This document shows positions 1 to 14,100 of a DNA stretch of 64,000 nucleotides, in pieces. The stretch spans positions 57,147,892-57,211,891 of the forward strand of contig NC_079208.1 of the NCBI RefSeq assembly GCF_026745355.1, written 5' to 3'. The position numbers were made by a program, and so were the translations under genes. The notes under the pieces are model-generated. The model ran no database searches, was not told the origin of the DNA, and worked only from the letters and a program-made list of their open reading frames with translations. Positions within the stretch are counted from its first letter, which is position 1. Each line of letters begins with the position of its first letter. This DNA is from Beta vulgaris subsp. vulgaris. Lineage: Eukaryota; Streptophyta; Magnoliopsida; Caryophyllales; Amaranthaceae.

Positions 1-3
1 CTA

Positions 4-350
4 CTCCATCCGTTCCAAAACACTTTTTACACTTTCCTTTTTTATCTGTCTCATAATACTATTTGCACTTCTATTTTGAGATATGATCCAATATTATTAA
101 ATCATTCTACCGTTTTACTATTGGTACACATACTCTCTCCTCAAAATAAAATAATAACACTCATATTATCTACCAACTCTAACCGTGGCCCGCATTCTTT
201 CTCCTTTAAGTAAAATAATACTATTTTTACTAACTACAAACTCCTACCACATCTATTTTCCAATAAAATAACAATTGATAACAAAACAACAACTTATCAT
301 CTAAAATACGTGCTTTCATAAGTGTCAAAAGTATTATGGGACGGAGGGAG
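4..350. mobile_element. Stowaway-type MITE
   Basis: The ends are inverted repeats: the left begins CTCCATCCGTTCC and the right, reverse-complemented, begins CTCCCTCCGTCCC. TA dinucleotides flank both sides (2-3 and 351-352), the expected Tc1/mariner target duplication. There is no coding capacity, so it is a non-autonomous element. Confidence 0.8.
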
Positions 351-352
351 TA

Positions 353-1218
353 TTTGCTAACTACTTAATGTGAATTGCCAATTGCTAACTGTTATTTGCT
401 AATTGCTATTCTATTTGCTAATTGGAGTATTCTTAGCCATATTAGCCATCCTAGTCTCAGAATAAAGGACTTTCTTTTAATAAAAAATATTGGTTTTTAC
501 TTGTTGGTGAAAATATAATGACGACAACTCTAAATTTTCATCAGGATTGGCGGTGGCATCATGAAATGAAAATTTTGAGTTTTGCAGCACTCATGATGCA
601 CTATCATTTGATGGTGTAGAGTATAAAATATATCTTGAGAGGAATTTTGTCACAACTCATAACTAGCTACAATAAATTTTCATTTGTTATACCTTTTTTT
701 TAGCATGCAATTTGTTTCCATTAAAAATCTGAGTGCTTTAAATAACCCGTTCTTCAAACTTGGGAAGATTAATGATAATAGATGAACGATTTGATCTAAA
801 ATATCATTGTTACTTTTGATCAAATTGTTCTTCGAACTTAGGGGAAAGCAATGATATATGAAAAATTATTCATACTATTAGAAATCTGAGTGCTTTAAAT
901 TTGATTAGTTGTCTAATCCAATCATTAATTTATAAAATATGAAATAATAAAATCTCAATTAACAATGTAGTTATTTAAACAAATAATTTAGATTGCTTTT
1001 ATAGTAAGATCTTGATTTAGAGTAGTTACATTGAATACAAAACTATTGTAACTAATTTCCTAACATTGAAATGTTTCCTTCAATATATAATCTTCCGTTT
1101 TTCCTACTTTGACTTTGTGTGATATTTCATATACTTCAATCTAACCACGCTTTTGTACTCATATTTATAGAAATTGCTATTATAGAATCATCATACAATT
1201 TGTATCGATGATATAATA
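353..1218. other. AT-rich intergenic DNA
   Basis: I see no gene, RNA or complete transposon here. A phrase around ATCTGAGTGCTTTAAAT occurs twice (about 729 and 884), each next to a segment on TTCTTC(A/G)AACTT, suggesting an old local duplication of about 100 bp. Confidence 0.4.
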
Positions 1219-1521
1219 GGGGGTGTTTGGTTCACTAGTTTTAGGTATGAGGTATGGGTTTGGAATGAACAAAACCCATACCTAGTGTTTGTTTAATTTC
1301 TTTCTAAATTTTAAACCCATACCTCAAACCCATAAGGTATGGGGTTTAGAAACCCATGGGGGGAGGTGGGTATGGCTCATACCTTACCTCTAGGTATCAA
1401 ATAAACGAAGATTTTTCAATCCTAAATGAAACCAAACACAAGGTATTAAGTTTCAAACCCATACCACTTTGGTTTCATTCCTGATTCCAAACCCATACCA
1501 TTATATGAACCAAACGCCCCC
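1219..1521. mobile_element. Tourist/hAT-like MITE
   Basis: The 16-bp terminal inverted repeats are GGGGGTGTTTGGTTCA on the left and, reverse-complemented, GGGGGCGTTTGGTTCA on the right, with one mismatch. The interior repeats the phrase aaacccatacc in both orientations. Flanks are A/T-rich and give no clean target duplication, so PIF/Harbinger versus hAT is undecided. Confidence 0.65.
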
Positions 1522-1585
1522 TTAAAGGTTTATTGGGCACAAGTTTTTGATATAGCGTTTAGTGTTTTGACTTATTGAAAAAAAA

Positions 1586-1882
1586 GGAAGTGTTTGGTTA
1601 AGTAGTGATAGAAGTAGTAGTGTTTTAGCAACGTTTGTCAAAAGTTATAATTGTAGTTTATGGAGTAGTATTTAGTTGTGTTTCATTTGAGTTTTTAACT
1701 AGTTATTATAAACAACTACTTTGAAAACTTTTTTTTTTACTGAAAATCAATATATTATACCGCTACTTTTGCAGCTGACACCTAAAAACTACACACCAAC
1801 CACTAACAACTACCAGCGCAACTAACAACCACTCTCACAGCTAAAAACTATTACCAAAACTACCATTACCGAACACACCCTT
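1586..1882. mobile_element. Degenerate TIR element (hAT-like candidate)
   Basis: The left end carries AGTGTTTGGTTAAGTAG and the right end, reverse-complemented, AAGGGTGTGTTCGGTAATGG. The match is partial. The interior is made of short repeats around actaacaac. Ends and class are approximate. Confidence 0.4.
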
Positions 1883-2185
1883 AAGCACACACTTTTGCAA
1901 ACAACTAATTCAAAAAACCAATACATATAACCAATACTTAGAGTCAGTCGCCACCAGCCAACCGCAAACGGCTTATTGCCAAACAACCCCTTTGTTTTGT
2001 TATAAAAAAAATCACAAACAAGGTTTAATTTATGTCATTAAAGAGCCCGCCAAACCAAAATCAAGGTCCCAAAAAGCAAAAGCTTCAGCCATTACAGATT
2101 TACAGCAGTAGTATACTTGAACACATCAAAAGAAAGAAAAAAAAACACAGAGAAACCATTAGAAGAAGAAGAAAGAGTGAGATGA
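1883..2185 (+). promoter_or_regulatory. Presumed SKI2 upstream region and leader
   Basis: This is the gap between the last transposon and the SKI2 start codon. The last 130 bases are purine- and A-rich (agaaagaaaaaaaaacacagag), typical of a plant 5' leader, with no in-frame ATG before 2186. I see no confident TATA box, so the transcription start is not placed. Confidence 0.4.
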
Positions 2186-5100
2186 ATGGATAGAATACCA
2201 GTAGGAAACGATTTGGCATTTCGGGTCGGGCTTACGGGCCACAGCGGCCATCTTTATATCGAGCCGCTTCCTCCTGTTGAGGCCCATAATCCTCTTCGCG
2301 ACCTACCTGATTTCGTTCTTGTTAGTTCTCTTCTCGCTCTTTTAGTTGAATTCATTTGTTCATTTTTATGTTGTTTTTTGTCCAGTTTCGTTTTAGTTGA
2401 AGCAATTAAGGTCATGATTTTTCTTTGTTACCTTTAATTAGAAATGGAATTTGGAATTATGAATTGTTTTTGGTTTAGGGTTTATAGATTGATAATGTTA
2501 TGCAGCTTTGATTGAGTTATAAGTGTAGTGTAGAATTGAAATGTATATGATTTTGAGTTTACGCGGAAATTTAGAAGAATGTTTATTTATGGGGTATGAG
2601 GAGCTGTATGAGGTGAAAATCTCATGTATCGTTTATGTATGCGGAAATTTAGAAGAAAGTTACCATAGTTGTAAATGAATCGATGATTTTGTCATTTTGC
2701 ATTGATGAATTTTGATGAAGAGGGTTTGTTGCGTCGTGAGAATTGAATGAGGTGAAAATCTCATGTATCGTTTATGTAGAGCGGCAGTTGGGGTGACTTA
2801 ATTTGGTAATTTGTACAATGTTTATTTATGGGGTATGAATGCTAACAACTGGTTATTTGCCATTTATTTATGGGGTATGTATGCTAACAACTGGTTACTT
2901 GCCATTTATAAAATCGTGTTATTTTACTGTTGCAGCAACATGCTCTTGTTTGCATCATCTTTTTGATTGCCTTCAGAGTGTACTTACTCGTTAGGGATAT
3001 GAATCTAGAGAAGAAGCTAATATTCTTCTTGACCGGTCGCTTTTTTGGCTAGTGTTCTTTTTAACATGAACCTGTTTGGCAAAACTAGCGTTTTTGTAGC
3101 TGTTAGCTGTTGTTGTAGCTGTTAGCGATCCGAGTAGCTGTTAGCTGCCAACTAGTAGCTGTTATATGTCAAAGTAGTAATTCAAAGTATAAGTGTTTGG
3201 TAATAGTAGCTGTTGGAATTGTTAAAGACAACATTAAACATTCATTTAGTGATAAAATTGACTTCAAAAATTTTATTGATTAAAATCTATATTTAAATGT
3301 TATGTCTTATTTTTCATAAGAAAAATAATGTATGCGACCCTTAGGACTTCATGGGGTAAAAATATTAGAATATAACTAAACAATATAAACACGGACGAAA
3401 GCGAGATTTTGTCATTTTAGAAGTATTTTGAATTTTTATTATAAGACCTTGGAGTGCATATTTCACATCTTAAAAAGCACCACATGAAAAAGAAGTAAAT
3501 AACCCTTACGTAATGATAATATATTTATTTATTCATTTATTTATTTATAAGACTTTAGTAATGATGGTGATATATATTACATATATTATACAAGAGCTTA
3601 CAACTAAGTAGAAGATTGGAGTACAAAATCATACACCAAGTGATGAGCTATAACTTTAAGGAATTTTTTTATTTAAAAAAAGAAAAAAGAAAAGCAACAA
3701 CAACCAAACCTTATGAAATAGCAGTAGGCAAGAAGATTGTATTTGCACCGCTATTTACATGGATGAAACGTTACATAATGTAACGTTCTACCAAAGCTAA
3801 TCAACCTCTAGTCCAACCTCTATCTGCTATTACAACCGCTACCTTACCAAACACTCACACAATTATCAAGTAGCAGTTTAACCACGTCCAACCTCTACCC
3901 ACTACCTAAAATGCTAGTGCCAAACAGGGCCGAAATGTGGAGTCTCCCTGCCCCCCAAGCTTCAAATTTTAATGGGTGAAAATGGGAAACTTGTAGGGGC
4001 TGATTTCTTTGTGTAAACGAAGTATATAAGTTCAATCACTTGAGTTTAAATTGTGTGGAATGTGCAGTTATATTAGTATATCTTATTTGAACGAGTTGTA
4101 CAGAAAAAGGGAACAAAAGTTTGTCAACAAGGTTAGTCATGGTATGAATAACTGTTGAACATGAGAACCGGTGAGGTTGTCGGACATAACTAACAGTTGT
4201 TCAGTGTTAATTATCTATGTAGAATTTCAATGAATGGATATGATAGAAACTGTACATGCTCAATTTTTATGCTCTTCCTCCACCCACTAATTGCAAAACA
4301 CTAGTTTTTCTAATATGACAAACCAGGGGGAGGGAGTGTGAGACAATGATATATTATAGAGGTAGTGCTGAATTATTTGTTGAGCCTTTTATTTTTTGAT
4401 GGTTAGTGTTTCACTTTGTGCTCCAACATCAACAGTCCGTTTCAGGAAATTTTAGGTTCCCATGTGCTGCCAAATGACTATGTCAAAACATTCATCGTGA
4501 CGACTGCTTTTAACTCTTATCTATTTCAGCCACCTGCCTTTCCTGAGGAAACAAGCGAATCTATCAAGGAATTTATAGAGGAAAAGTATTTAACACCGCG
4601 ATTGGACCCTGATGAGTTTTCTCCTGAAAAAGCTGGAAGGGACTGGGATTTTGACTGGTTCAGTAAGGCCAAAATACCCGTGGAGCCATCATTACCTCGG
4701 ACAGCTGTGTTTCCTGAATGGGAGCTACCATTTAGGCGCTCAAAGCAAGGAAAATGGGAGCCTCGATCAGTGCAGGTGTGTCCTCAGTTCTGCTATACAC
4801 TTGGATGGCAACTGCCACTACTTGTTTGTTTGTTTGTTTGTTTGTTTGTTGCTCTTTTTTATATATATATATATATGTAATTTGTATTTAGTAGAGGACC
4901 CTTGGTAAAATGCTGTATTTAGTAGAGGACACTTGGATGGCAACTGCCACTACCTGAATGGGAGCTACCCTTTTATATAAAATTTGTTCAATTATATCAC
5001 GTGAATTTGGTTGGATTTAGTAGAGGACCCTTGATAAAATGCTGTAGGTGTTAACTAGAAGTATATCACTTGGCTTTTGTTAATACTGAGTTGTTTGTAA

Positions 5101-8100
5101 TATAACATTGAAGTTTTTGTCCATTCTACTATAGCTGGAGATATCAGAACTGATTGCAGGAGCAGAGGACTCTGGTGCTTTCCCACGAATTACAGGACCT
5201 GCAAAGGACTTTGTGAGAGGGAGCATTAACAGTCGCCCTTTTCATCCAGGTGGGATAGAGGGATCTCAATCTTTGCCAAGGGTTGTACCTGATGGTGCTT
5301 TGAATGGTGATTGGATACGTGAGGTTCTTGAGGGTGGTCCGGCTGAGAAAGTTCCTCCAAGCTTTAAGCAAGGAATGGATCTGGGCAATCTCAAGGTAAG
5401 GTGATTGCAGACTGTTCGATAAGTTAATTACACATTTAGATGATACAACTTTAAGAAATATTTTCTTGCATATCAGGTTTTTAGAACATTTTGATCAAGA
5501 TGTGAAATCAAGAAGGAAAAATGAAGAAATATTAAAGGGGAATAGGGGATAATAAAGTAGCAAAGGAGATTTTATCATTTTTCTCTCTCTTTTTGTTGGG
5601 AAGGGGGTTGATGCAGAATTATATTGTCTTACAAGTCTGTTTATTTTACTTAGTCTGTATGCTGGAATTGTTACTATTTTTAAGACCTATTTTTATGTAC
5701 TAAATTTAGGCATATCCTTCTTCATGGAATGTGACTAAGTGCCAAGTTACTCCGAAGGCTGTATCAGATGAGAAGCAGGTCAGTTGATGCTCAATGTGCT
5801 GTCTTTGAATATTGGTTTTGGGAGTTTCAGAGTTCTCATGATATGGTCTTACTATTGAGTAGGCTTCATTTCCTCGTCTCCTTCTTCTTCCTTTTTTCCT
5901 TTTTTCCTTTTTTTTTTTTGGGGGGGGGGGGCGTAAGGGGGTGCAATTACTTGATTTTATTCAATTGAGACTATATGTCTTAGCAAACTTAGCGTTTTTC
6001 TTAATGGCATTCGAATGTGACTGATGCTTCATTTTCCTTTCTATATATAGAGTACACTGTCTCTGCAGTTTGATGACTTGTTCAAGAAAGCATGGGAAGA
6101 TGATATTGCTGAAAACGATGTATCTGATGGTATATACATATGCTATTTCTGTCTCTTATTTCCTCAGTACAAAGTGGCTGTATCAGATGCCTGAATTTGA
6201 GTGCCTGTCATCAAAATATTGCTGTTATTCTGACCTCAAAAAAGATTTAATGGGGTTGGGGAAAATCTGATTTATAAAATATATAAACAAGAGACAAGGC
6301 ATCACACTGTTTAACGGAAATCAGAACACATTTTATATACAAAGACTACAAGTGATGGGGTATCAGTTGAGCGCTGGAGCCGCAAATAAAATTAGAAATG
6401 AGATACACTAAAAAATCTAGCACCAAATTTTGTTGTCAAAAGCAAATAATGAAACTCTCTGAACATAATTATTTCTGTCACAACCGTCTAACCTTTTGCT
6501 TTTGGTGATTTTTCAAATGCTTGTCTCAAACTTTATGGTTTGTTGATGGAGATATCAGCTGTCTTTAGAGAAGTAGAAGAGAGGGGACCCTTATTATTCT
6601 TAAAAGAATTTTTTGACCTAGTTATGTGGGATAGACGAGAGATGATTTAACTAAAAGTTACAATCATCTACTCAAAATTTTTAGTTCTGAGCTTTGTGCT
6701 ACTAGGCTTTGTGCCTCCATGATCGTATTAAATCTTCTTGCTAAACAACCTTTTTGGAATGAGTGTAAATAGCATGTCATATAGTAGATAACAGAGAAGC
6801 GTTGTATCGGATGAAAGAAAGTACTAACCTATTCCCTTTATCAACTTTTGTCTCTGTATGCATATGTGTGCGCATCTGACATACCTTCTCATCCTCTTCA
6901 GCCTTTGTCCTTTATCTGGGTCATCAGAGGGATGTAGGCATAGATAGAAGCACTCAGCTGCATTTTCTTTTGCCATTGATGTCTCCGCATTCCGCTGCCT
7001 ATGTCCATTGTCAAGAAATGGTGCGAAAGTCACTATGAGGGCAATTTTTAGCTCCGGGCTACAACAGCTAATTCTAGTATCTCAAGAACCGTCTTGGACA
7101 TATTATTCGTTACGGAGTATAATTTTGATCCATCAATCAATTGACCTTTTGAGTTAGGGTCTTAGGCAAACAGCTTCTTTGCATGGACATATGTAGGTAT
7201 TGCTGTATATACATCTGAGCTCTTTTGCTAGTTGTAGGCTTTAGGTAAGGTACTGTTTTAATTGTATAGCATATTAAATTATTTAGAGCTTCAATATTAC
7301 TGTCATGGAGAAATTCAGCGGTTGTGTGTTGTTGCACCTGTCCACTATTCACCATTCTTCTTTTGTGTTGATATGTTTGATTTCATTCTGGTCTTCCCAC
7401 TCCACATGTACTAACAGGATTACTTTTATGTAAGGTCATGAATCAGAAGCTGATAACAATGAATCAGAAATACAAGTCACTGAAGTTGAAGTCGAAGGTG
7501 ATATTCCAGATGTTGAACTATCGGAATTAGATAAAATTTTGTCAGTGGACTCTGCAGCATTGGATTTAAAGGCGGACGTAAAGCACGAAGAAGGTGACAA
7601 ACAGCGTAAAGAGGTAACCTTTTGCCTGTCCTATATCGACCTGCAACTCAAATGCTATTCCTACATTGCAGATAAAGTTCTCTGTATATTTATGCTGCTC
7701 TAATGAGGATTCTATCTGCAGTCTTGGGCTATTCGTGAAAGCAACGATGGTATCGCAGATCGTTTTCATGAACTTGTTCCTGATATGGCTCTCGAGTTTC
7801 CATTCGAACTAGATAGGTTCCAGAAGGAGGTATTGCATGATCTATCATCTTTTCTTTTCATTGTTCTCTATATTGTATAGTAATTTTACTTGGCAGTCAT
7901 CGTGAAAACAAGTTTTCTAGCATTGAATTGGTGTTTAAGAAGTCTTGTGTTTTCCGTTAATTTTAAGCATACTTGATCAGATTGTAGGATATGCTGTACA
8001 TCTTTAGCTTTTATTCCACCTGTGCTTTTGATGATGTGACGTGTTGGGGATTACAGATCTCCCCTTGCATGTGTTCTTTCCACAGTCTCACTTTTAATTA

Positions 8101-11100
8101 TATTATACGACCTCCGGTCTTTATTACATTACCTGTATTCCTTTTTGGGATGTCCCTTATTAGTTTACCCATTTCTTTTGTTTCTATTTTTGGAATGGGA
8201 CCACTAACTTTCCATCACACATACATTCAACATTAACATAAAATAATAGTTTCTCTTTCCTTCTATGTCCCACAACATTGTTTCTCGTAAAACTTTGTGC
8301 AAAATAAACGGGTAAACTAATAAAGACCGGAGGGAGTATATGTTAAATTTGGGTTGGGAGAATGATTTTCTCCATATAATGGGTGACATCTCCTGAATCA
8401 TATCTTTTTTTTTTTGGAGAAAGGTCTGATTGCAACTCCCAGTGGTTTATAATATAGTGAAAGTGTTTTATGCTCCAGACCCCTACAACTTACTCAAAAA
8501 GAGGAGAGCTGAGTTTGGATGATCTGTGGCATGTTGGTTGATTTTGAACCTGAACTCACACTTGCTCCATGGAGAGCTTTGTGGAAAGAAAAATTTAAGG
8601 GCCTAGAAATTCAAAGACACTATGATGGGTGTTTAGACAAGAAATTTTCAATCTGTCATGATCCTCATGGACACAGTTGTGATTTGAGTTTAATTCATCA
8701 CTTACGTTGGTTGACCTCTTCAGCTCTTCTTCTAATATCCTACTTTGGCCTCTTCAGCTCTTCTTCTAATACGCTTGTTTGGCTTATTCAACTCTTCTTC
8801 GAAAAGCTATTTGTGCATTTAGGCAAAGTTTTCATTGTCAATTCTGGTCCTCATGGATACTTTAGTGTTGCTGAGTTCGATTCATATGTAAAAATGCACG
8901 TCTGGCCTTCTTTTTCTTTTCAGCTTGTCTTCAATAAGCTTTCCGTATAAGGAATAGCTTGCCTATCAGTTCTGAGTTCTGCCTTTAAAACTATATTGCC
9001 GGTTGCCTGTAGAAAATATAAAGACAGATCTGTACGCTGCCGTGACTTTACTTTTGGATCATCTTCTTGTGTGCTACTGTCTGTTGTAGCTTACCTCACT
9101 CTTAGGCTCAGATAATTTTATGGTATGGCTATATTATATTGTGGATGTTGTGATTTTTCTTGGCTCCTGCAATATAGATGTTGCGTCATCGCTTTGTGTA
9201 GAGTTTAGGCTGGTCCAAGAGCGGCAATATAAATATTATCTAGGTGCATTCGGGATGATGTTAAGTGACTTGCCTTCTTCTTTCTTTCCTGCTGTATTGC
9301 AGGCTATCTACTATCTTGAACGAGGGGATACGGTTTTTGTGGCAGCTCATACATCAGCTGGAAAGACAGTCGTTGCAGAGTATGCATTTGCATTGGCGTC
9401 AAAGGTATGTAATACTTTGTTCGAGGATTTTCTCCTGTTGCTCTTATCGAAGAAAGGAACTCCTTTTCTGGTCTGTCTTCTTTATGATTTTGATAGTGCT
9501 AGATGTGTCAACCCATACATCTGTGAAGTTCAGGCAGTTTTTTACTTTGTTGTGGTCACTTCTGTTTCATATTCCATGTTTCGACACTGATTAAGTTCTG
9601 CGTGCAGCATTGTACTAGAGCCGTGTACACAGCTCCAATTAAGACAATCAGCAATCAGAAATACAGAGATTTCTGTGGGAAATTTGATGTAGGTCTTCTT
9701 ACTGGTGATATCAGCTTGAGGCCAGAGGCCTCCTGTCTCATCATGACTACTGAAATATTGAGGTCAATGTTGTACAGAGGTGCTGATATAATCCGGGACA
9801 TAGAATGGGTAAGAGGGCATATTTTCTTGTGGTATTGTGCAAAAGTAGGAATGTTTCTTATCTGCATTAGGTGCTTATGTTCTTTCACTTGGATGGTTGG
9901 TGTTATAGGTCATATTTGATGAAGTGCATTATGTCAATGATGCCGAAAGAGGTGTTGTCTGGGAAGAAGTTATAATAATGCTTCCACGGCACATTAATTT
10001 TGTCCTCCTCTCTGCCACAGTAAGTATTGTTTCACAAGATCCTTTTTATCAATCAGGATGATCAGCTTGCTTAGCAGCATTCGTATTTAAATAGATATAA
10101 TGCAAGATTAAAGAACATGTGTGATTAACTATTTTGTTAAATGTGCTATTTGTCGCTCGATACTGTTGCTGCTTTTCTTCTTCTTTATTAATAAAATGCA
10201 TGCATGTATTGTATTATGATATATAATTGATTGCAGAATTTTATTCGGCCTTTCTAGTGTGCTTGCTATGAATTGGAGTATTATCTATATCCTGCTATTT
10301 GATCATCCTGAATAGGGATTACGGTAGGTAATATGGTGATGGGTGATTATGTTTTGTGTTACAGACTTATTAGTTGATTCTCCATTATTAGATAGATTAT
10401 GTTTGTTATTGCGTTGAATTTTAGAAATTAGTTGGTGTTCATACTCGAGTTTTATAAAACCTTCTAGAGTCTTGAAGTCATTCAGTGCTTAGTCTAATTT
10501 TATGGATACAATAGAAGTCTGTATAATCGTGTTCCTTTTCTAAGTGCGATCGTGTTTCCCACCACTACTTTTCTTAGTCTATCTTTAACTAGATGGCAAA
10601 GGTCTGCCATTCGTGCACTAAGATAGCCATCTTATACACAAAGTCACAAACGTATGAAGCTTTGGGTACTGTGAATTATCGTAAGTGTTAGACAAACTTG
10701 AAAAAGTGGTACATTGCTCACAGGGAAGCAGTTGGATACAAGTCTCATTGAATGAAATTGAGAAGGAAAATTTCCAGAGACCCGCTTTGAGTTTTTCGTG
10801 TGCCACCGGATACCCTGAACTTTTGTGTTTTCCCTACATGTCTACCCTAGTCATTGTGGTTTTCTAGAAGACCCATGTAGGGGGATCTTTGGGTGTGGGT
10901 CTGTGCCTCTGTGGGATGTCATCTAAATTCCATGTCCATTTCTTTCTTTATATATCTAGCCATCTAGGTGCACCTTTTTCCTAAAAGCTTCATAGATATA
11001 AAATTTTCATGATAGTTTGGATGCGAAGGGAAAAATTTCATGACAAGAAATTAAGTGACATGCAATATTTTGAATAGGAATTGTGGTTGCAATCACTGAT

Positions 11101-14100
11101 GGAGCAGTGGTTGCAGGATTTTTCAAGGATTATGCTCATCGTGACTTAAAGCTTTTAAATCACTAATTGATCTATATGGCGAAATTCTAAGTTCTCTAAT
11201 ATTTAATATCTTTTATTGCCCACTTCACCTGTAATAGTAAATACACTTCCAATACTTCCAACTTCCAACTTAATTTTTGAGCAAATTAGAGGTATAGAAA
11301 CTTTTAAAAATAAAATTTGGAGTTTGAAGTCTTTGTATTATGTCATATGAAATAATGAACACTGGTGTATGGCTTGTAAGTTCTAATTGCTGATAGCATC
11401 ACATACTCTTCTATATCAGATATCTGATGTTTTTGGAATCATGTTTCTCTTTACGTTAATAAATTTAGAACTCTGAGAAACATGTTTGTTGACTGTCTTT
11501 TGTGTTACAATGGCTGATTTTGTTTTGTGATGACTGCTGAATTATGTAATGACTTACATGCTACGTTTGTTTCCATAATTAGTGTAGTGCAAATATAGAA
11601 TGAAGGGAAAATATTTGGTTGTTTGTGCCTTTTGACCCCTGATTTTTTTGTTTTTGTTTTGCAAAGGTTGTTAGCTACATTTAAATGTTCAGAAACATTC
11701 TTTTTACTAGAGTAAATTGGTTAGTGGTATGACTTGCATACTTTTGAGATCTCAAACCCAACCATGTGATTGGATCTGTGTGGATGGTTACGTTATATTA
11801 TTGCACAAATGAAATTGATCCTTTTCTTTTCCAAGGATTAAAAAGGTTTTTATCTGATATCTGATATTCTGCTGATTATATTGCAAACTTAGATAGTAGA
11901 TACACGTAACGGAGTATTGTCAGAATACACACATTCACTACTTGTTACAGTTGCCCTTTTTTTCAGCACCTTTAGAATTTTGATGTTTTTTGCAAGTGTT
12001 ATCTTGTAGGTTCCAAATACAATAGAATTTGCCGACTGGATTGGCAGAACAAAGCAGAAGACCATCCGTGTTACTGGGTGAGAAGCTACTCTGTGATATT
12101 TATTCTTTGTATCAAAACATAAGGCACTCACAATTTTTACAAACAAACTTAGACTATATTTCTCCCAAATATAGTGATAAAATTACAGAAACAATACACT
12201 ATCTGGAAGATTTAATTGCCAAACCTCATCCTAGAATAATATGGGTGCCTTATATGTTGAAATGAAGGAGTACCATATTATAGGGTATAATTTTTTTATG
12301 GTACTGGGATATCCTATCATGTTCTTTGGTTAGGAAAGATATTGCATAGAATTTTCTATCTTGTATCCCATATTATCATTTTAGCTTCCTTGACATATGT
12401 TTTATTTATGTTTTGGATATCAGGACCTCAAAGAGACCAGTCCCGTTGGAGCACTGCCTGTTTTACTCCGGAGAACTTTACAGAATTTGTGAGAACGACA
12501 CTTTTCTAACTCAAGGTCTAAAAGCGGCCAAAGATGCACACAAGAAAAAGAATTCGAATACAGCCAGAAGTGGCTCTGTAATGCATTCAGGTCCTGCAGC
12601 AGGTTCTGGTGGAGCGAATGCTCAGAATCGTGATAATTCTTCCCGTGGGAGACAAAAGCATTCTGGGTCGCGCAATACGGGGAGCTTCTATGAGACAGGT
12701 TCAGGGAACTTTACTAGTGGAAGCCAGACCCATTTGGGCATGAGAAGATCAGATGCTTCTTTATGGTTGCAACTTGTCACCAAACTTTCAAAAAATTCAC
12801 TTTTACCAGTAAGTGGTATTGTGTTGACAAAAGACGCAGATACTTGCGTCTTTAAAAATCCTTTTCCTCTTTTATTTTGCTGTTTTCCATTATGTCAAGA
12901 TGTTTAGTATATTGTGAACAATGGTCTAGCAATAAGCAATGTCTTTAACCGGGGTGGGGGGAGTATTAGAGTTCAGAGATATGAAACAGTCAGTTATTTG
13001 CCATATTGAGTTCTTGTGACCTATTTTTTTTGTCATAATTGTGTTTGTATTCTCTCTCAATCCCTGATGTTACTTTCCATGATCTTTTTTTTGTTTTTAG
13101 GTTATCATATTTTGCTTTTCAAAGAACCGTTGTGATAGGTCGGCTGATAGTATGACAAGTATTGACCTCACAAGTAGTTCAGAAAAAAGTGAAATCCGTG
13201 TTTTCTGTGACAAAGCTTTTTCACGGCTGAAGGGGTCTGACAGAAACCTGCCTCAGGTTTATAAAGCTCTACTTTTGTTATTTTATAGCGTTGTTCAGAA
13301 CTTCAGATACGTCTCAGTATCTGTATGTGTTTTAACTTTTTCACAGATTCTCAGAGTTCAAAGTCTTCTTCTTAGAGGAATCGGTATCCATCATGCTGGG
13401 CTTCTCCCGATTGTGAAAGAAGTTATTGAAATGCTTTTTTGCCGTGGTGTAATCAAGGTAGGTGGTTCTGTGGCCAGGCTTTTCTCAATTGGATGTTGAT
13501 GATTACTCCTTGTATCGATGTTGTCTTCTACAAGCTGGTTGAGTAGAATTCGTGCATGAATATCTAGAAAGATTGTTTTTGGTTAATGTTGTTTAGATAT
13601 AGGTTCAAAATTATTGTTAAGTTATTAGGTGCCTATAATTTCTGAACAGAGGATATCTAACCACACTATATTACATGGGGTGTTTTCTCTGTGTGTTTTA
13701 TGAGAGTATCTCGAAGCTTGCAGAAATAATAACTAATCTATTCTTGAGAATTAATATTGAAGATTGTGCCTGGGCAATGGCTTCTTAACTTGGAGTTGCT
13801 CTTTTTTTGGTCCTCTTCTTTTCCTTTTGGGTGGTCTTTCCGGCTTCTTTTGAGGGTCTCTTGTCGTTCTGATGTATTCTATATATTTGGTGCTCAAAGA
13901 ATTTTCTTGTCTACAATTTATCCCACCATTTCCCCATGTTCACATTGTTTTTTGAGCTGAAAATGGACGCAATTGAATCTCTTCCCAATCTTTTAGCGTT
14001 TTGAATGATCTTTCGGTATTATTGCGGCAAACTTTGATATGGGCCTTGAGATTTTAGTTTAGCAGGAGGCTGATGCCTGATGTTGCCTAATTTTTATTTC

